Shown here piece after piece: positions 38,511 to 57,100 of a stretch of 64,000 nucleotides of DNA. Positions within the stretch are counted from its first letter, which is position 1, and each line of letters opens with the position of its first letter. Under the pieces are notes generated by a model. That model was not told the DNA's origin, searched no databases, and worked only from the letters and a program-made list of their open reading frames with translations. Source of the stretch: Hybos culiciformis (Eukaryota > Arthropoda > Insecta > Diptera > Hybotidae); contig OZ023274.1 of the NCBI GenBank assembly GCA_964007475.1, positions 102,657,372 to 102,721,371 on the forward strand. Direction: 5' to 3'. A program made the translations under genes and the position numbers.

Positions 38511-40108
38511 TTTTTATTTAATTAAGATAAATTAATTAAAGTTATTGTGGAAAAATGGTGTAATTACTTTTATTACTTTTATTTTAATTTGTTTAATAAA
38601 CAAATTACCTTTCCGAATAGTATATTTTTGTACAATACAAATGCAATCAAATATGTATAAATAAATTTTGTGATAATAAAAAAATGTATGCTGATAAATC
38701 TGTATTTTTAGAATAATTAATGTTAAAATATTATTTTAGGAATAAGAAAGCGATAACCAAGACATTACAGCATAAAAATTTTCAAGTCAGAACTTTCAAT
38801 ATTTTGAATCATCTACATGAATATACTTTCTCAATATTTCACAGGAAATTGTCTCGAAAAAAACTACCAGCTTTATTGGCATCGTACAACAAGGCAAGGC
38901 ATAAGTCGTAATAAGTCGTTCAAGAAAAGTGCCAGAAGCCATATAGTGCATTTTGGGTTTCTGCTATTACACTTTAAAAGTGCAATAGTCCCTACTTGGT
39001 TTCTTTCACTTTTTTCCAAAGTGCCATAAGAATAAGACCTACATGGGTTTTTTCAGTTTTCTCGAATTTTTTAATTTCGAAACTGTTTCAAGCCTCAATA
39101 CACTTTTCTTGTAGGGCTTGTTGTTACCGTATGGCTTATTCAATTGCGATTTGTAATTCATATTGATAACAAGACATAATAAAATGGTATGAATATTAAA
39201 TTTTTCGGTCTGTTAAACAATTGTATAAGTCTTATAATGGAGATATAATAACTTGTCGAATTCTCGCTATTCAATATATACTCTATGTTATTAAAGTTTA
39301 TTATATATTTCTTGATCTTTTTTTCGAAAAAGATACGCATTAAAATAATAATTAAATTTGAATCTACATACTTAATATGTATATTATATATAATAGTATA
39401 ACATTTAATTAATTTTTCTTTCTTGCAATGATGATATCATTTTTTTTGACAATATTATCATTTTGTTTTACATGATTTTATTTAGATCAGAAACTTTATT
39501 TGTTTTTCTGTTTGATTTTATACCGAAATTTTTTATTGTAATACTTCTACCGATTTTGCTTTATAATTTTGGTGACAATATTTCACCGACGATAAGTCGA
39601 ATTAATTATATTTGAATATCATTAGCGAAAATTGATATTAATGCCATTTTTATTTGTCGCTTATAATGTACATGTCTTCTGAATTTCAGAATATCTGAAA
39701 AAATATTGTTTCCCAAGTTTCAGGTGGATATTTTAAAACGGATTTCGATAAAAAAAAATTGGTATATGATAATTGAAGGAACAAAAAAAATACTCATCTC
39801 GTTTGAACGGATATAAAAAAAATGATTGATCCCGGATTGCTACATTGAATTCGAAATTGAAGTTAAAAATGGATTTCAATAAAAATGGGAAACTTCCAAC
39901 AGTTTTTTTCAGTGAATTTTTAAACAATCAAATCGTGTAGCTTACTTTTTTTTTATTTTCCTTTTCAACGTAAACGAGTTATATTCTTTCCAGTTCTTTA
40001 CCAAAAGTTAACTTAAAAAAAAAATCACAGTATATTAAATTCAGTTTCATAGTTAACATTAATATTCTGATGTTTTAATATATACTTAGTTTTTATTTTT
40101 TGTGAAAT
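38511..40108. other. Intergenic region between the CRAL-TRIO paralogues
   Basis: AATAAA at 38595-38600 serves the upstream gene. Around 38720-39030 the sequence is somewhat less AT-rich and open in two plus frames, with a local repeat of AAGTGCCA/AAAAGTGCAAT text, but no family is recognised. The downstream promoter must lie before 40109. Nothing else is seen. Confidence 0.5.
38595..38600 (+). terminator. Poly(A) signal of CRAL-TRIO gene 1
   Basis: AATAAA is located 85 bases after the stop codon. Confidence 0.6.
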
Positions 40109-41930
40109 ATGCCAATTTTAAAATCGGAAAATCCGAAGCAAATCGAAAACGATTTGGAAGCAATAAGAAGTTGGATTCAAAAACAACCACATTTAATAGC
40201 AAGAAATGGTAAATTTATAACAAAAAATATATTACAGGACGACATAAATGAAGTATGAGGTCTGTTTCTCACATTTTGATTTAAGATGCTATACTTTTCA
40301 GATATCTTAGTCGCAATCAGGAGCTACTTAAACATATTTTTTCTTTCAATACCACATAGTCATATACCAAAATTTGCATATGTAATTATTGGATCTTTAA
40401 AAAAAACAAACCTTTGATTTCCAAATCGTTAGGGACAAAGATTCTTCGAGAAGTCAATTTTTATCAATATATGTATTGACATTTAAAAAGTTATATCGTG
40501 AAAATCATATACATAAAAAATTTTAACGTCCATGTACAAAATAAATAAAATTAAATATTAAACCCATCAATGTTTAATATTTTATTTTTGATACAAGGTT
40601 AAACAAAATAGAGATAATAATGATTAAAATAAATGTGAACTCTCACCAACCGTTTGTTCTATATGTCCTCTATAACTTGTTACTCAGTTATGTATAACTT
40701 GTTACTCAGAATGTCTGTTGTGTTTGTATTTAAAAATTTTTATTAATGTTTTTTAGATGATGAATTTCTTATATCGTTCTTAAGATTTTGTAAATTTCGA
40801 TTAGAAGTTGCAAAAGAAAAACTGGACTACTACTTTTCATTCAGATCTTTGGTTCCAGAATATTTTAATCAACGAGTGCCGTTGGGGAATGCTATACGTA
40901 GATTAGTTGAATCATAGTAAGATTTCATTGTTTAAAGTTAAAATACATAGTACATAATTATTTTTAATATAAATGTAGATATAAGTATAATAAAATAATT
41001 GAACTTTTTTTTTTGCAAGCTCGGCAGTTTATTTGCCTGAAATAAATCCTAATGATCAAACAAAAATTATATATGCTAAACTGGATGAAATAATAAAATG
41101 TAATGCTGGAGTTGCAGATTTAATTGGTTTTCAGTTAATGGCATATGATCGATGTGCTCTTTACGATTACAATATGATGACCGCAGGAGTTACAGTGATT
41201 TTTGACATTAAAGGCGGAACTCTAGAATTTGGAGCACAATTTTTACCTCATTTAAAGTAAGTTAGTTGAATGAGTGCTTCAGTGGCTCACTTCTTAATGA
41301 ATGAATTATTGTCTTTTTTTTTCTATAGAAAAATGGCATATATTATTCAACACGCTTATCCAATTCGATTGGCCGGGCTTCATTTTGTCAATATGTCTTC
41401 CGTCCCAGCAATTTATGGATTAGTAGTGAGAACACTGAGGAAATTTTTAAGCTCAAAATTAGCTGAACGTGTAAGCGATCAAAATTTTAATTTTTACAAA
41501 ATTATATGGTCAAAGAAAATTGAAATTGAAAAAGAGTCAGAAAAGTCAATAATACATATTTATTACTTTTTTACAGATATTTGTCCATGATAACTTTGAT
41601 ACTGTTTTTGAAAAAGTTTCAAAAAATGTTTTACCCAGTGAATGTGGTGGTGATGCTGGATCAGTCGCTTCAATAATGAGTAATTAATTAAATATAATTT
41701 TAATATTTTATTTTTCTTAATTTTTTTAATAATTGTATTTCGGAAATTTTTGTATTTTCATTTATACAGGCAAAACTGATTATAATGATAAATTTCTTTC
41801 TGAAAAATCACAAGATTGGTATAAATTTGATTTACAATTTAGATCAGACGAATCAAAAAGAATTGGTAAATTGAAAGATAATGAATTTTTTGGCGCAGAT
41901 GGCACATTTAAAAAATTGGATATAGATTAA
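40109..41930 (+). CDS. CRAL-TRIO lipid-binding protein 2 (alpha-TTP-like)
   Basis: Exons 40109-40208, 40757-40916, 41020-41256, 41329-41470, 41577-41679 and 41770-41930 encode 300 residues. Exons 2 to 6 have exactly the lengths of the upstream paralogue (160, 237, 142, 103 and 161 bases) and every intron phase is the same, so the two arose by tandem duplication. The proteins have diverged well beyond allelic difference. Parts seen: N-terminal helices with IRSWIQKQPHLIARN and RFCKFRLEVAKEKLDYY, the CRAL-TRIO core with IIQHAYPIRLAGLHFVN, and LPSECGG in place of LPNEYGG. The tail is RSDESKRIGKL...ADGTFKKLDID. Introns are shorter than in gene 1. Poly(A) signal at 42006-42011. The acceptor of exon 3 (GCAAG) is the least typical site. 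Confidence 0.94.
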
Positions 41931-42005
41931 CGTTTGAAACTATTTATATAATATTAACAGATCGTGTATTGTACACAAACAATACAATAATACATCATAT
42001 ATTTT

Positions 42006-42011
42006 AATAAA
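42006..42011 (+). terminator. Poly(A) signal of CRAL-TRIO gene 2
   Basis: AATAAA is located 76 bases after the stop codon. Confidence 0.6.
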
Positions 42012-42950
42012 ATATCTTTTTTTACAAACATAAACTTACCCTTATTTATATGCAGCTTATTTTGAAATTCAAACGAGCTAAATCGATTTACTAAGTAAAT
42101 TATGCGAAGTTTCGATTCAAGTTCTATATTTCTTTGTTGCATATTTATATATACATCTAATTAGATTTTGGATTATTTATGTACAATGATTTTCAATAAA
42201 GATTCACTATATCAGATTGTTGACAGGGTTTTTGGCATAACGAGTCTTTTAAAATATAAAGTAACATATGGAAACTTTTGGGGCCCATATCTATGAAACG
42301 TGCAAAAACCAACTTAGGGTGAATCCCTATTATAATAAAACCTTTTTGCCTGAAGATCAAAACTCACAATACATGTTCAATCAATATTAAAAACTTGATA
42401 ATGTTATAAACTAATTTTATTTGTAATTAAATAATAACCTTATTAAACTCTAAACGATGAGCCCTATCAAAATTACGAAGAAATATTTATTATCAATATA
42501 TTATTCTTATCAAGTTGTTCATTTTCCTAAATAATAACCAATTATTTAAGTCGTAAGAATACAAGTATCGTCGCAAGAATACAAGTATAAATATCATATG
42601 TTATATTTACAACATACATATATGAATGAATTATTTTAATCTTTGCATTGAAACTGTGTAAAAAAAATTTCTGAGCTTGATCTAAGTGAAAAAACTAAAT
42701 AAATTAAGTTAAAATGAAAGTCAATGGACTCTTCTCTTGTGCATTATCATTTTTGAATTTTTCAAGTTTCAAATATTTACAAAATTTTCATCCTGTTTCA
42801 TTTATTATTGTCTTACAAATATATAATAAAATCTTGTAAAAGTGACATCTGCTGAAGGCAGAGCTTCAAAATAACGATTCATAAAAGCCTTAATTACCCG
42901 ATTATAATAAGGTTATAATAAGGCAGTGTAAATAACAATGTATATTAGTG

Positions 42951-43427
42951 TGGATCGATTTAGTACTAAAATTTTTTTTTTTTTAAATTTGAAAACGCCC
43001 GGGGTCCTAAAAGTTGCGAATGGGCCTAAAACTAATGTCTGAAAAATTTTAGCTCAATCGGAGTTCATCTTCTGCCTCCAACTTACCTTTGAAAATTTGG
43101 GAGAAGCCATATATGGGAAAATCAAAAAAAAATTGGAAACATTCACGAACTATTTCTTTTTGAAGATTTTTACCCTAATCTACTATAATATAATGTAGAT
43201 TACAAAATTACAACATAATAACCTACTTAATGAAAAGTTAGAGTCTGCACTTTTTATTTCATACAAAAATTAATGTTTTTGTTAGGGGAATTTCAAACGA
43301 AAGTTGGAGGCAGAAAATAAAATCCGATCAACTTGAAACTTTCCGCATATTGTTTTTATATCTAATCGCTTCGATTCGCCCCCCGGGCATGTGAGAAATC
43401 GAAAGTTTTTTATTTCGATCCGCCCTA
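42951..43427. mobile_element. Foldback element with about 150-bp imperfect inverted ends
   Basis: The left part from TGGATCGATTTAG and the complement of the right part ending CGATCCGCCC correspond over about 150 bp. Matching landmarks in order are GGATCGA, GCCCGGGG, a degenerate middle, AATCGGA/GATCGGA, and TTCTGCCTCCAACTT followed by TTTGAAAATT. The homology may begin a few bases earlier (ATTAG...), leaving a possible TA target. No reading frame is present. Non-autonomous; the class is not certain. Confidence 0.75.
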
Positions 43428-45017
43428 ATGTATATATGAAACTTCAATTGGGTGTTGACATTTATGACAGCTATGTAATAAAAAATAAAACTACAGTATT
43501 TTTATAATTATGTACATAATAGTTTTTATTCTTTTTTAAATAATAACCTCAAAAACATTCATACATGTTTATTTATAGAGTTGGAATTTGATTTTCAGTA
43601 GGGTGATATACATAACTTTGTTCCGACTTTTTATTTTGGCTCATTAAGCTATAATTAGGGACAACATTATATTGTCATATCCATTAATTTACTAATATAA
43701 AAATATTTGTGTGGTTTATTGTATTGTATTTATATATTATGTTATGATTTGCTACATACACAAGTGTACTAAACAGTGTTACCTGTATTGAAATTGAGCA
43801 ACATTAAAAATTTTTGATTTTTTCTGAAAGCTATCATTTACATAAATTATTATTAACATGTTTATTGTTGGTTTCTTGAATACAAAAATCTTAAATTTAT
43901 ATAAATAAAACAAATGAAAATAAAAATAAATTTCACTAGTTTAATATTATTTACAACTAAAAAATATTAAAATTATGTAGTTTTTTTTTATTAAAAGTAT
44001 AAGAATCAAATTTTAATAACTCACATGAAGCTCGTAAACTTGTAGAGCTTATTTTTTATTTGTATCAACTCTTTGCGTTTAGCATTAACTAAATGAAAAA
44101 AATTGTAGGTAGTTTGATTTTATGTAAAGGAAAGGGGTTCAAAATTAATTTCAGTTTAAAATGTAAGTTTTTTTCAAGTTCAAATTTACTTAGATATATT
44201 GGCTCAATAAATAATCTTGATTACAAGAAAATATTCTATGCTATTGGGAAAAAACGGTAAAGCAGAATAATTTTTACACTTTTAGTTTATATGTTATACT
44301 TATTTGAGTAATCTTTGCATTTTTTTTTTCATAAAACACAGAAGGCAAGACATAACGCAAGTAAAAATACTTTGTATAGAAGGATGCGTTATCTGCGTAT
44401 TAAAAATTCAATGTGTGAAGACTATTGAAACAATAATATTCACTGATTTAATATAAATAAAATTTTAAAAAATTGTTTTTTTTTTTTAAAAACATAAATA
44501 ATGAATTTAAAATAAACTCAAATTTAAAATAACTACGAATTTCTAAGAAGATATCCACGTATGTAAATAATTTGTTGTTATCTTCTTTCTTTAACCATAA
44601 ATTTTTGTAATATAATCAGTGGGTAGCCGGCGCAAATAGAAAATATTTTCTCAAATCTGAGTGCAGGGCAACCTGTTCAAACCAAAATTTGATTGATTGG
44701 TGTGGTAACGCTACTGATTATAATAGTCTCTAAAGCTAAGATTGTATTTTCATATAATGATAAATTTTGTGAATTTACTATTTAGTAAGTCCATTTTTTG
44801 AAAAAAATTCTGAATTTTCAGTTGTAAAAAAAATTAATTTCCGAATAAACTTTTTAGAGACGAAAGAACTCGAAAAAAATTAAATAGACATCATAAAATA
44901 TGTTAATTATACATTTCTATTATTTTAACATGATCTAAAAGAGATCTACAAAACAATAAATTTTTTAATAGAATAGAAATATTTTTGACTGATTATTCTT
45001 ACATACGAAAATTCAGT

Positions 45018-45023
45018 TTTATT
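45018..45023 (-). terminator. Poly(A) signal of OGT
   Basis: AATAAA on the reverse strand, 87 bases after the OGT stop codon. Confidence 0.55.
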
Positions 45024-45109
45024 TTAAAAATATAATACATAGATTATGAAATTAAATTTTAAAAACATAACTAATAAACTACATAACATTATTGATATAA
45101 TAAATTAGC

Positions 45110-50569
<5,460 letters not shown>

Positions 50570-50875
50570 TTAATTTATTTAATCAAGTATAGAAATATTA
50601 ATAATTATATAAAGTTAATAATATAATTTTAAATTTAAAGAAAAAATATTTATGAAGAATATAGTTAGTTTAAATTTGTAATAACTTTCTTTAGGTATAA
50701 GTTAAAACAAACAAAAATATCAATAATGAATATTTTATAATTCAAAAATTTCTAATCCTTGAGAATCCGCGGAATTTTAATTCACAGTGCACACACAATG
50801 CACATATTTTCTTATTAGAAAAATATTATGTGCAAGAAACTTCAAACAAACACTTTTTTTTTTTTGTATATTATA

Positions 50876-51383
50876 CAGGGGTGGCCAGACTTTATCTGGA
50901 CAGGAGCCGAAATTATAAAAATCAGAATTGTCGAGAGCCGCAATTAAAAATTGTTTTAAATATGTAAACTGTCTTTATTGTCATTTTTATTTATCTTTAT
51001 TTTCATTCATAATTTATTTAAAAAATTACATTTATATACATTAAAAATACTTATAGAAAATTTTTATTCTTTACTAGTAGATGCTGTTGTTTTATGTGCT
51101 TGTATCTTGGCCGCGAATCGTTGAAAATCTGGCTCATAACTTGTTAGACCGTACGAATAAGATCAGTTAAATGTTCATTTGTGAGCTATGGGAACGGTGC
51201 TTCGATTTAATAAATTTCATTACAATACGAAGATTCACAGCAGTATGTTGTACCAAATATCGAAATCAATTTACACGCTGCATTCTTTGAAAGAGGATTT
51301 TTTGATTTCGAACGTGGCTAGAGCCGCAGTGAAGAAGAACGAGAGCCGCATGCGGCTCGCGAGCCGCAGTTTGGCCAAGTATG
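50876..51383. mobile_element. hAT-like non-autonomous element
   Basis: It starts CAGGGGTGGCCAGACT and ends AGTTTGGCCAAGTATG, an imperfect inverted pair of 16 bp. CAGGGGTSGCCA-type ends are typical of hAT transposons. Both ends carry repeats of GAGCCGCA (for example CGAGAGCCGCA at about 50930 and about 51335). Flanks are TATATTATA and GTATATAAC, a plausible degraded 8-bp target duplication. No transposase frame remains. The GC-richer ends stand out from the intron. Confidence 0.8.
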
Positions 51384-54300
51384 GTATATAACAATAAATA
51401 ATATTTTCTTTTGAAGATTTAAAATAGATGTATAATTTATAAAAAATATATCTAGACTTTAATATTTGGTATAATATACAAATTATTAATTAATTTGAAT
51501 ATACTAAAACGTTAAAGACAATTTATTTTTATTCCCAAAAGGACGTACCTAATTATAGAATTAAAAGAAAAAACCAAAAAAATAAATTAAAACTGTTGAA
51601 TAACAACACTATTTGACCCCTAAGGGTTAATTTGTATGTTTTATATGCATAACTAACTACGTTATATAAAAGGTGATTTAATAACATTGAAACGAGAAAA
51701 TTAAGACATGCCATTTACAAATACAACTTTTTTTTTGTTTTTCCCTTAAACAACCACCAACATTGAATTTGAATAATTAATGGAAATAATTTGAGAAAAA
51801 AGTTTGTTGTAAAACTTTATGGGAAAAAAAAAAATTTATAACAATAAAACATGAGTTTTTATTGACAGGAATCTATAAGTTTTTTATTTTTCATTATAAT
51901 TTTGTTTTATGGGAAAATTATTTTTCAAGGATGGAAAATAACAACTTCTTTAGATTTTTTTTTGTAAGGTTTCGCAGTAAATATTATTATTACTATAATA
52001 CTATAATAAGGACGATGAATTTATTTATAAGTTCTTTTTTATTCTATAATTTTTTTTTTTTTTTTTTGTAAACTTAAATTAAAAGTTTTTTCACTAACGA
52101 TAATATAATTACGTCATTCGTGGACAAATGTCTTCAGTTTTAAATGGAAATTTTTTTCTTTATACATCATATTTTATTTACATAAATTTTATTTTAAGGT
52201 TTAACAATGTTGGCAATGGTATCAAAAATTAAGCCTCTACTGTTCCCACTGAGAATGATTTTTTTTTTGACTTTTAAGATGTGCGAAAAAAAACTTGTCT
52301 TTACATATATATTAAACATAATTTTTTGACACAACTGCTGATACAACACATAAATTTTTGAAATTATGTAAAAAAAATTAAATTCCAAGAATGACATTAA
52401 ATCTTTTTCTACCATATGGTTGTAAATTTAGTTGTTATATAACTTTCATCTATTGTGCAAAAATTTTCAAACAATTTCGAATCTATATTACGTCTAAAAA
52501 CATTAAATTAAAAAAAAAAAAACAAAACTATCGTTATCAAGTCAACAACAAAAAAAAGGGCATGGCACAAGAATAAAATTACAAGACGAATTTTTTTCAT
52601 CAACACCAATGAAGATTGTACGAGCAATTGAATCTAAAAATAGTATATGCATAATATATTGTATAACAAAGATATTTTTAATTTAACTACTATTTTTATT
52701 GAATAAATTCATTAAAATTTAATTAGATTTTAATTTGAAAGATGTGATATTAAGATAAAAGTGAAAAATTAAAGAAAGAAAAACTTAATTAAATTTAAAT
52801 TGTTTTTTTTTTTTTACGAGAAACTAAAAATTTATTTTTCAATTTCAGTAATAGTAAATATTTATTTTTACGCAGCTATAAATTAAGTATGAAAAAAAAA
52901 AATGCATGGTGAAAGCACATAAGATTAACATTATGCATAAGATCGTCTAACTATTTTTCCTTTAATGTTTAGCAGAGGAAATGTAGGTTAATTACAAATA
53001 TTATGTTAAAGTTTTGATTATTTAATTTCCTTTTGTTTCGTAAAATAAAAAAAATCGGTTACAGAACTGTATTTCTGAAATAGTGCTACGAGTCTTAATT
53101 AAATAAACGATAACATTTTTCTTGCTTAAGTGTTATTAATTTTTTTTTTGAATAAAATTACCAGAAATATTATAATTAGATACTCGATTTCAAAAAGGTT
53201 AGAGACAACTAGAAATTTTATAGATTTATATATAATATTTGTATATACATTATGCATTCATATATACTTAGTAGTACAAATAAAATATAATTAATTATAT
53301 AAAATTTTATAAAGCTAATTCTGAAAAAAATAAAAACAAGGATGAACATTAATTGCCAACTCCCATATCCAATTTCCATTAAATAATTTTTTTTATCTGT
53401 AATTAAATAATAATAAAATAGAGGAAGAATAAAAGCATAAAATAAAAATAATTTTATACACCTACTATTTTATATAGAATTTCAAAATGAAAAAAGAAAA
53501 TTAATTAAGATAAATTTTATATTCATAAAAAAAAAACGATATACAAAGTAAACATAAATTCTGCATTTAAAATTATTTAAAGAAAAAAATTATTTTTAAA
53601 GGTCTATGTTACATGTCTCTAACTCCGACTTCACACAGTGGGAATTATGCCATTGGGGAATTTATATTTTAAGGCGAATAACCATCGACCATACTTAAAG
53701 AAATAAAAAATATTAGCAACCAATTAAAGAATAAGTAATCAGAACAAAATGAAATAATTTTTCAATAAAGGAAATTTATATACTCCATAAAGGAAATATG
53801 TATTTCCTTTATGATGTAAAATAATTAGAAAAAAATATATGTATATATGTACGTAATTATATGATGTATCAGTTTTTTGCAGTATATTCTTATTTAAGAT
53901 ATTTACAACATTGTCTGCCAAAATTCCAAAATAAGAATATACATTATATGTAAGAAATAAGTTACGATACTGTTAAAGAGAGTTGATTTGAAATTGTGAA
54001 AAGAAATTTATTCTCGTAAAATTTAAGTTTTTTAAACTTTAACACTTGAAATAAATTTATATTTGTTGATAATAATCGTACAGTCTGGTACGATGGCCAA
54101 TTTTTTTAAAGCTTTTTTATACTTAAAAAAAAATTAAATATGTATTTATGTACTTTTGAAAACTTTTTGAAAAATCGGTCAAAAGTGGGTGATTTATATT
54201 ATATGATTATAAAAAGAAAGGTGACCTTTTATGAAAAAAAAAAAAAAATATATAATTCCGGATGGACTTAAAATTTTTATAAAAATAAATTAAAAACAAA

Positions 54301-56864
54301 TAAAGAATGGAAAAGTATAATATTAAAAATCTGAAAATAAAAATTATAAAATATAAAGAAGAATTTATGGCGAATTTTCAGATTTTATATAAAAGATTTT
54401 TGTTTTTGTGAAACATTGAATTTTTTTTTATTATAAAGCACGATTTAGACCTCCAGCGATCATACATCAAAATAATAAATTTTTTTATTTTACAAACTTA
54501 AAAAATTAAACACATCATAAGCAAGCAACATGAGAATACACATATTATGAACTTGATAAATTTTCTTTTCATTTCATATATAAAATCATAATCTTTCTTC
54601 ATAATACTCTGTACATACCATAATATAACATTTTATAATATACTAAAAATAAATCTTTTGGTAAAAATTTTCGATATACCAATAGTTATTTAGATAAAAC
54701 TTATTTTTGGATTTAAAGACTTTTGCCAATTTATAATCTATTTTCAAACTTAGTATGTTAATTATTTGCATCATAATAGGTTAATAGGTATGTTCATAGT
54801 ATCATGGTAAAAATAATGAATAAGAGTAAGATATTTATTTATATATTTATTTACCTAACACTTAACTGATCATAAAATAAAAAAATATTTCTATAGGTGC
54901 TAAAAATAGCAAAAATCGAATAATAACACTAAAATATATTTAAGTATAATTAAAATATGTGTGTACATTTGGCGTTTACCCTAAATTTTCATTAATACAA
55001 TTTTGGCACTAAAATAGAAATGTTATGCTTTTTTTTTAACATCCTTGTAAAATAATAAAATTTGAACTACCTAAAAATAAATAAATAAAAAAAAATCTTT
55101 CTTAATTTGTTGGCTTTATTTGAGGGATATTATATTTAGGTAGTACATATAAATGTATAAATATATAGTACCTATATACTTTTTTTTTTTATACCTAAAG
55201 GCAAAACAAATTCAACCTCAGAGGAGCTTTTGTTCTGAAAACTGTATGGAATATTAAATTGAATATTATATTATATGTACGTATGCCATATGGAATGATA
55301 TTCCATCGCACACATTTTTATGCTATATAAATGTAAATGTACAATGTTTGAAATATGAATTTATTTTATTTTTTCTGCTTATCCAGTTGTTGAATGAGTG
55401 GTCTGCATATAAGGGTCATCAATGCATTAGTTTATTCAGTGGACTAAAACTTCTTAAAAAGATATGGTATTCCTCTGAAAATTACTTTGTTGTTATAAAA
55501 ATTATAAATTTCTTCTTAAAATTTTTAAAAAAATCCACTCCTGGCCTCAGTTATTCAATCATAGATATAAAAGAGTTCGTTCTACTATTTCAATATTTTA
55601 TTTTTATGAAAACACTTGAAAAAAAAAAAAAACACCAAATTATTTTGATTAATGAAAATAGCTCTCTTTTTGATAAAAATTTAACTCAGCTCTTTTTATT
55701 TTCGGATGTGTAGTAGGGAAGATTATATTTATTTTGTATAATAAAGTAGTTTAAAAAATTTACATATACCTTAACAAGAGTAATGATAATTTTTTACAAC
55801 CCAAATACTAAATATAAGTAAAATAAATAAATGAGAAAAAAAAAGGTACAAAAAAAACACACCACAAAATTATTATTATATATACAGGGAAGATAATGTT
55901 ATTATCAAATTCCCTTATGAAACACCACCAGGTTAAATTTAAAAAAAAAATATATTGTTACGATAAGAATAAAAGGAAAAGAAAATTTCTTGAACCTAAA
56001 AGGTGATGATTTTATATTAATTATTTGAATTTTAAATATCTATTAAGGAAAGTAAAAAAAAAAACATACCATCTAATTAAAGCTTCTGCCTAAAGAAAAA
56101 GCAGAAAAAGAATTGATATAAAAAACATAATTGAATCAAGAATAACATAGGAATAAGGCGTTAAAAATAAAAAAAAAACTTTGATAATAAAATAAGTTGT
56201 AATTACAAAAAAAAAAAAAAAAATCAGTTTAAGGAAATTGTTTTTAGAGGTTTATAATTTTGATCAAATAGAAATGTTTTTTTATTATGTAGTAAAGGGA
56301 TTAATTTTAATTTAATATATCATAATTTTGTAATTTCGCCTTGTATAAAAATGAATAGGTTAATTGAGCTCTGGTATGATGAGTATTACAATACAAGCCC
56401 CACAGAAAATATAAACAAAATACTTATGTACGCGATTATTTAAAAAAAAGGGGAAAATACTTTTAAAATTTAATACGGCAGATTCTTTTTTAGGTTCACA
56501 ATACTGTTCGTGAAAATATGTTGAAAAAATTATCAAATATACATTTCTTATAATAATATAGAATAATAATGTTCTTCTAGTTAAAATTTTTTTGACAAAA
56601 TTAAAATTATCCTTTATAGATACTTATTTATAAACAAAAATTTTAAATTATTAATGAACTTGTGTATATTTAGGTACTTACAAATAATGCATGTACAAAA
56701 TTCTAAATTTACCTCGTAACAAATTTAACAAACAAATTATTCATGTAAATTGAGATTAATTATTTATTATGAACCTTTTTTGGTTCTTGTTTGAAAACCC
56801 TTTTAAATTAATTTTTGAACTATTTCTATCTACGTGTCTATATAAACAAAAATTAAATTATGTT

Positions 56865-57100
56865 CGTTGGTAAGCGAATAACTTGAGAACGGTTGGAATG
56901 ATTTGGCTTATTTAATAAATGTTCTAAATAGTCCGAGTAAGCTTTTTTGGGGAAAGAAAAATTGGAAAAGCTGCCCCGGAAATTGGAGAAAATTCGGAAA
57001 AAAATTTAAAATACTTTTTCTATGGGTTTTTTGTATGAACTGAAGACCATAACTCTTATTAATAAAAACTAGCCGAAAAAACGTTCGCGTCATGATCGAC
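56865..57100. repeat. Possible transposon fragment
   Basis: The text GCGAATAACTTGAGAACGG, followed by TTGGAATGATTTGGCTTA, resembles a phrase (clearly worded 'ctcgagaacggctgaaccgatttggct') that recurs in dispersed repeats of many arthropods. The segment is less AT-rich than its surroundings and contains GCCCCGGAAATTGG. No ends could be defined. The similarity is from memory and unverified. Confidence 0.3.

Larger units (their letters stand above)
41931..45109. other. Intergenic region between CRAL-TRIO gene 2 and OGT
   Basis: The two flanking genes converge here. The region holds poly(A) signals for both (42006-42011 on plus, 45018-45023 on minus), a foldback element at 42951-43427, and a short repeat-like stretch at about 42230-42310. 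No exon or RNA gene is recognised in the remaining AT-rich DNA. Confidence 0.55.

Noticed and set aside
55348..55713. Plus-strand 121-codon frame in the OGT intron
   Set aside because: Low-complexity Phe/Leu/Lys/Ile composition with no recognised motif; likely chance in AT-rich DNA.
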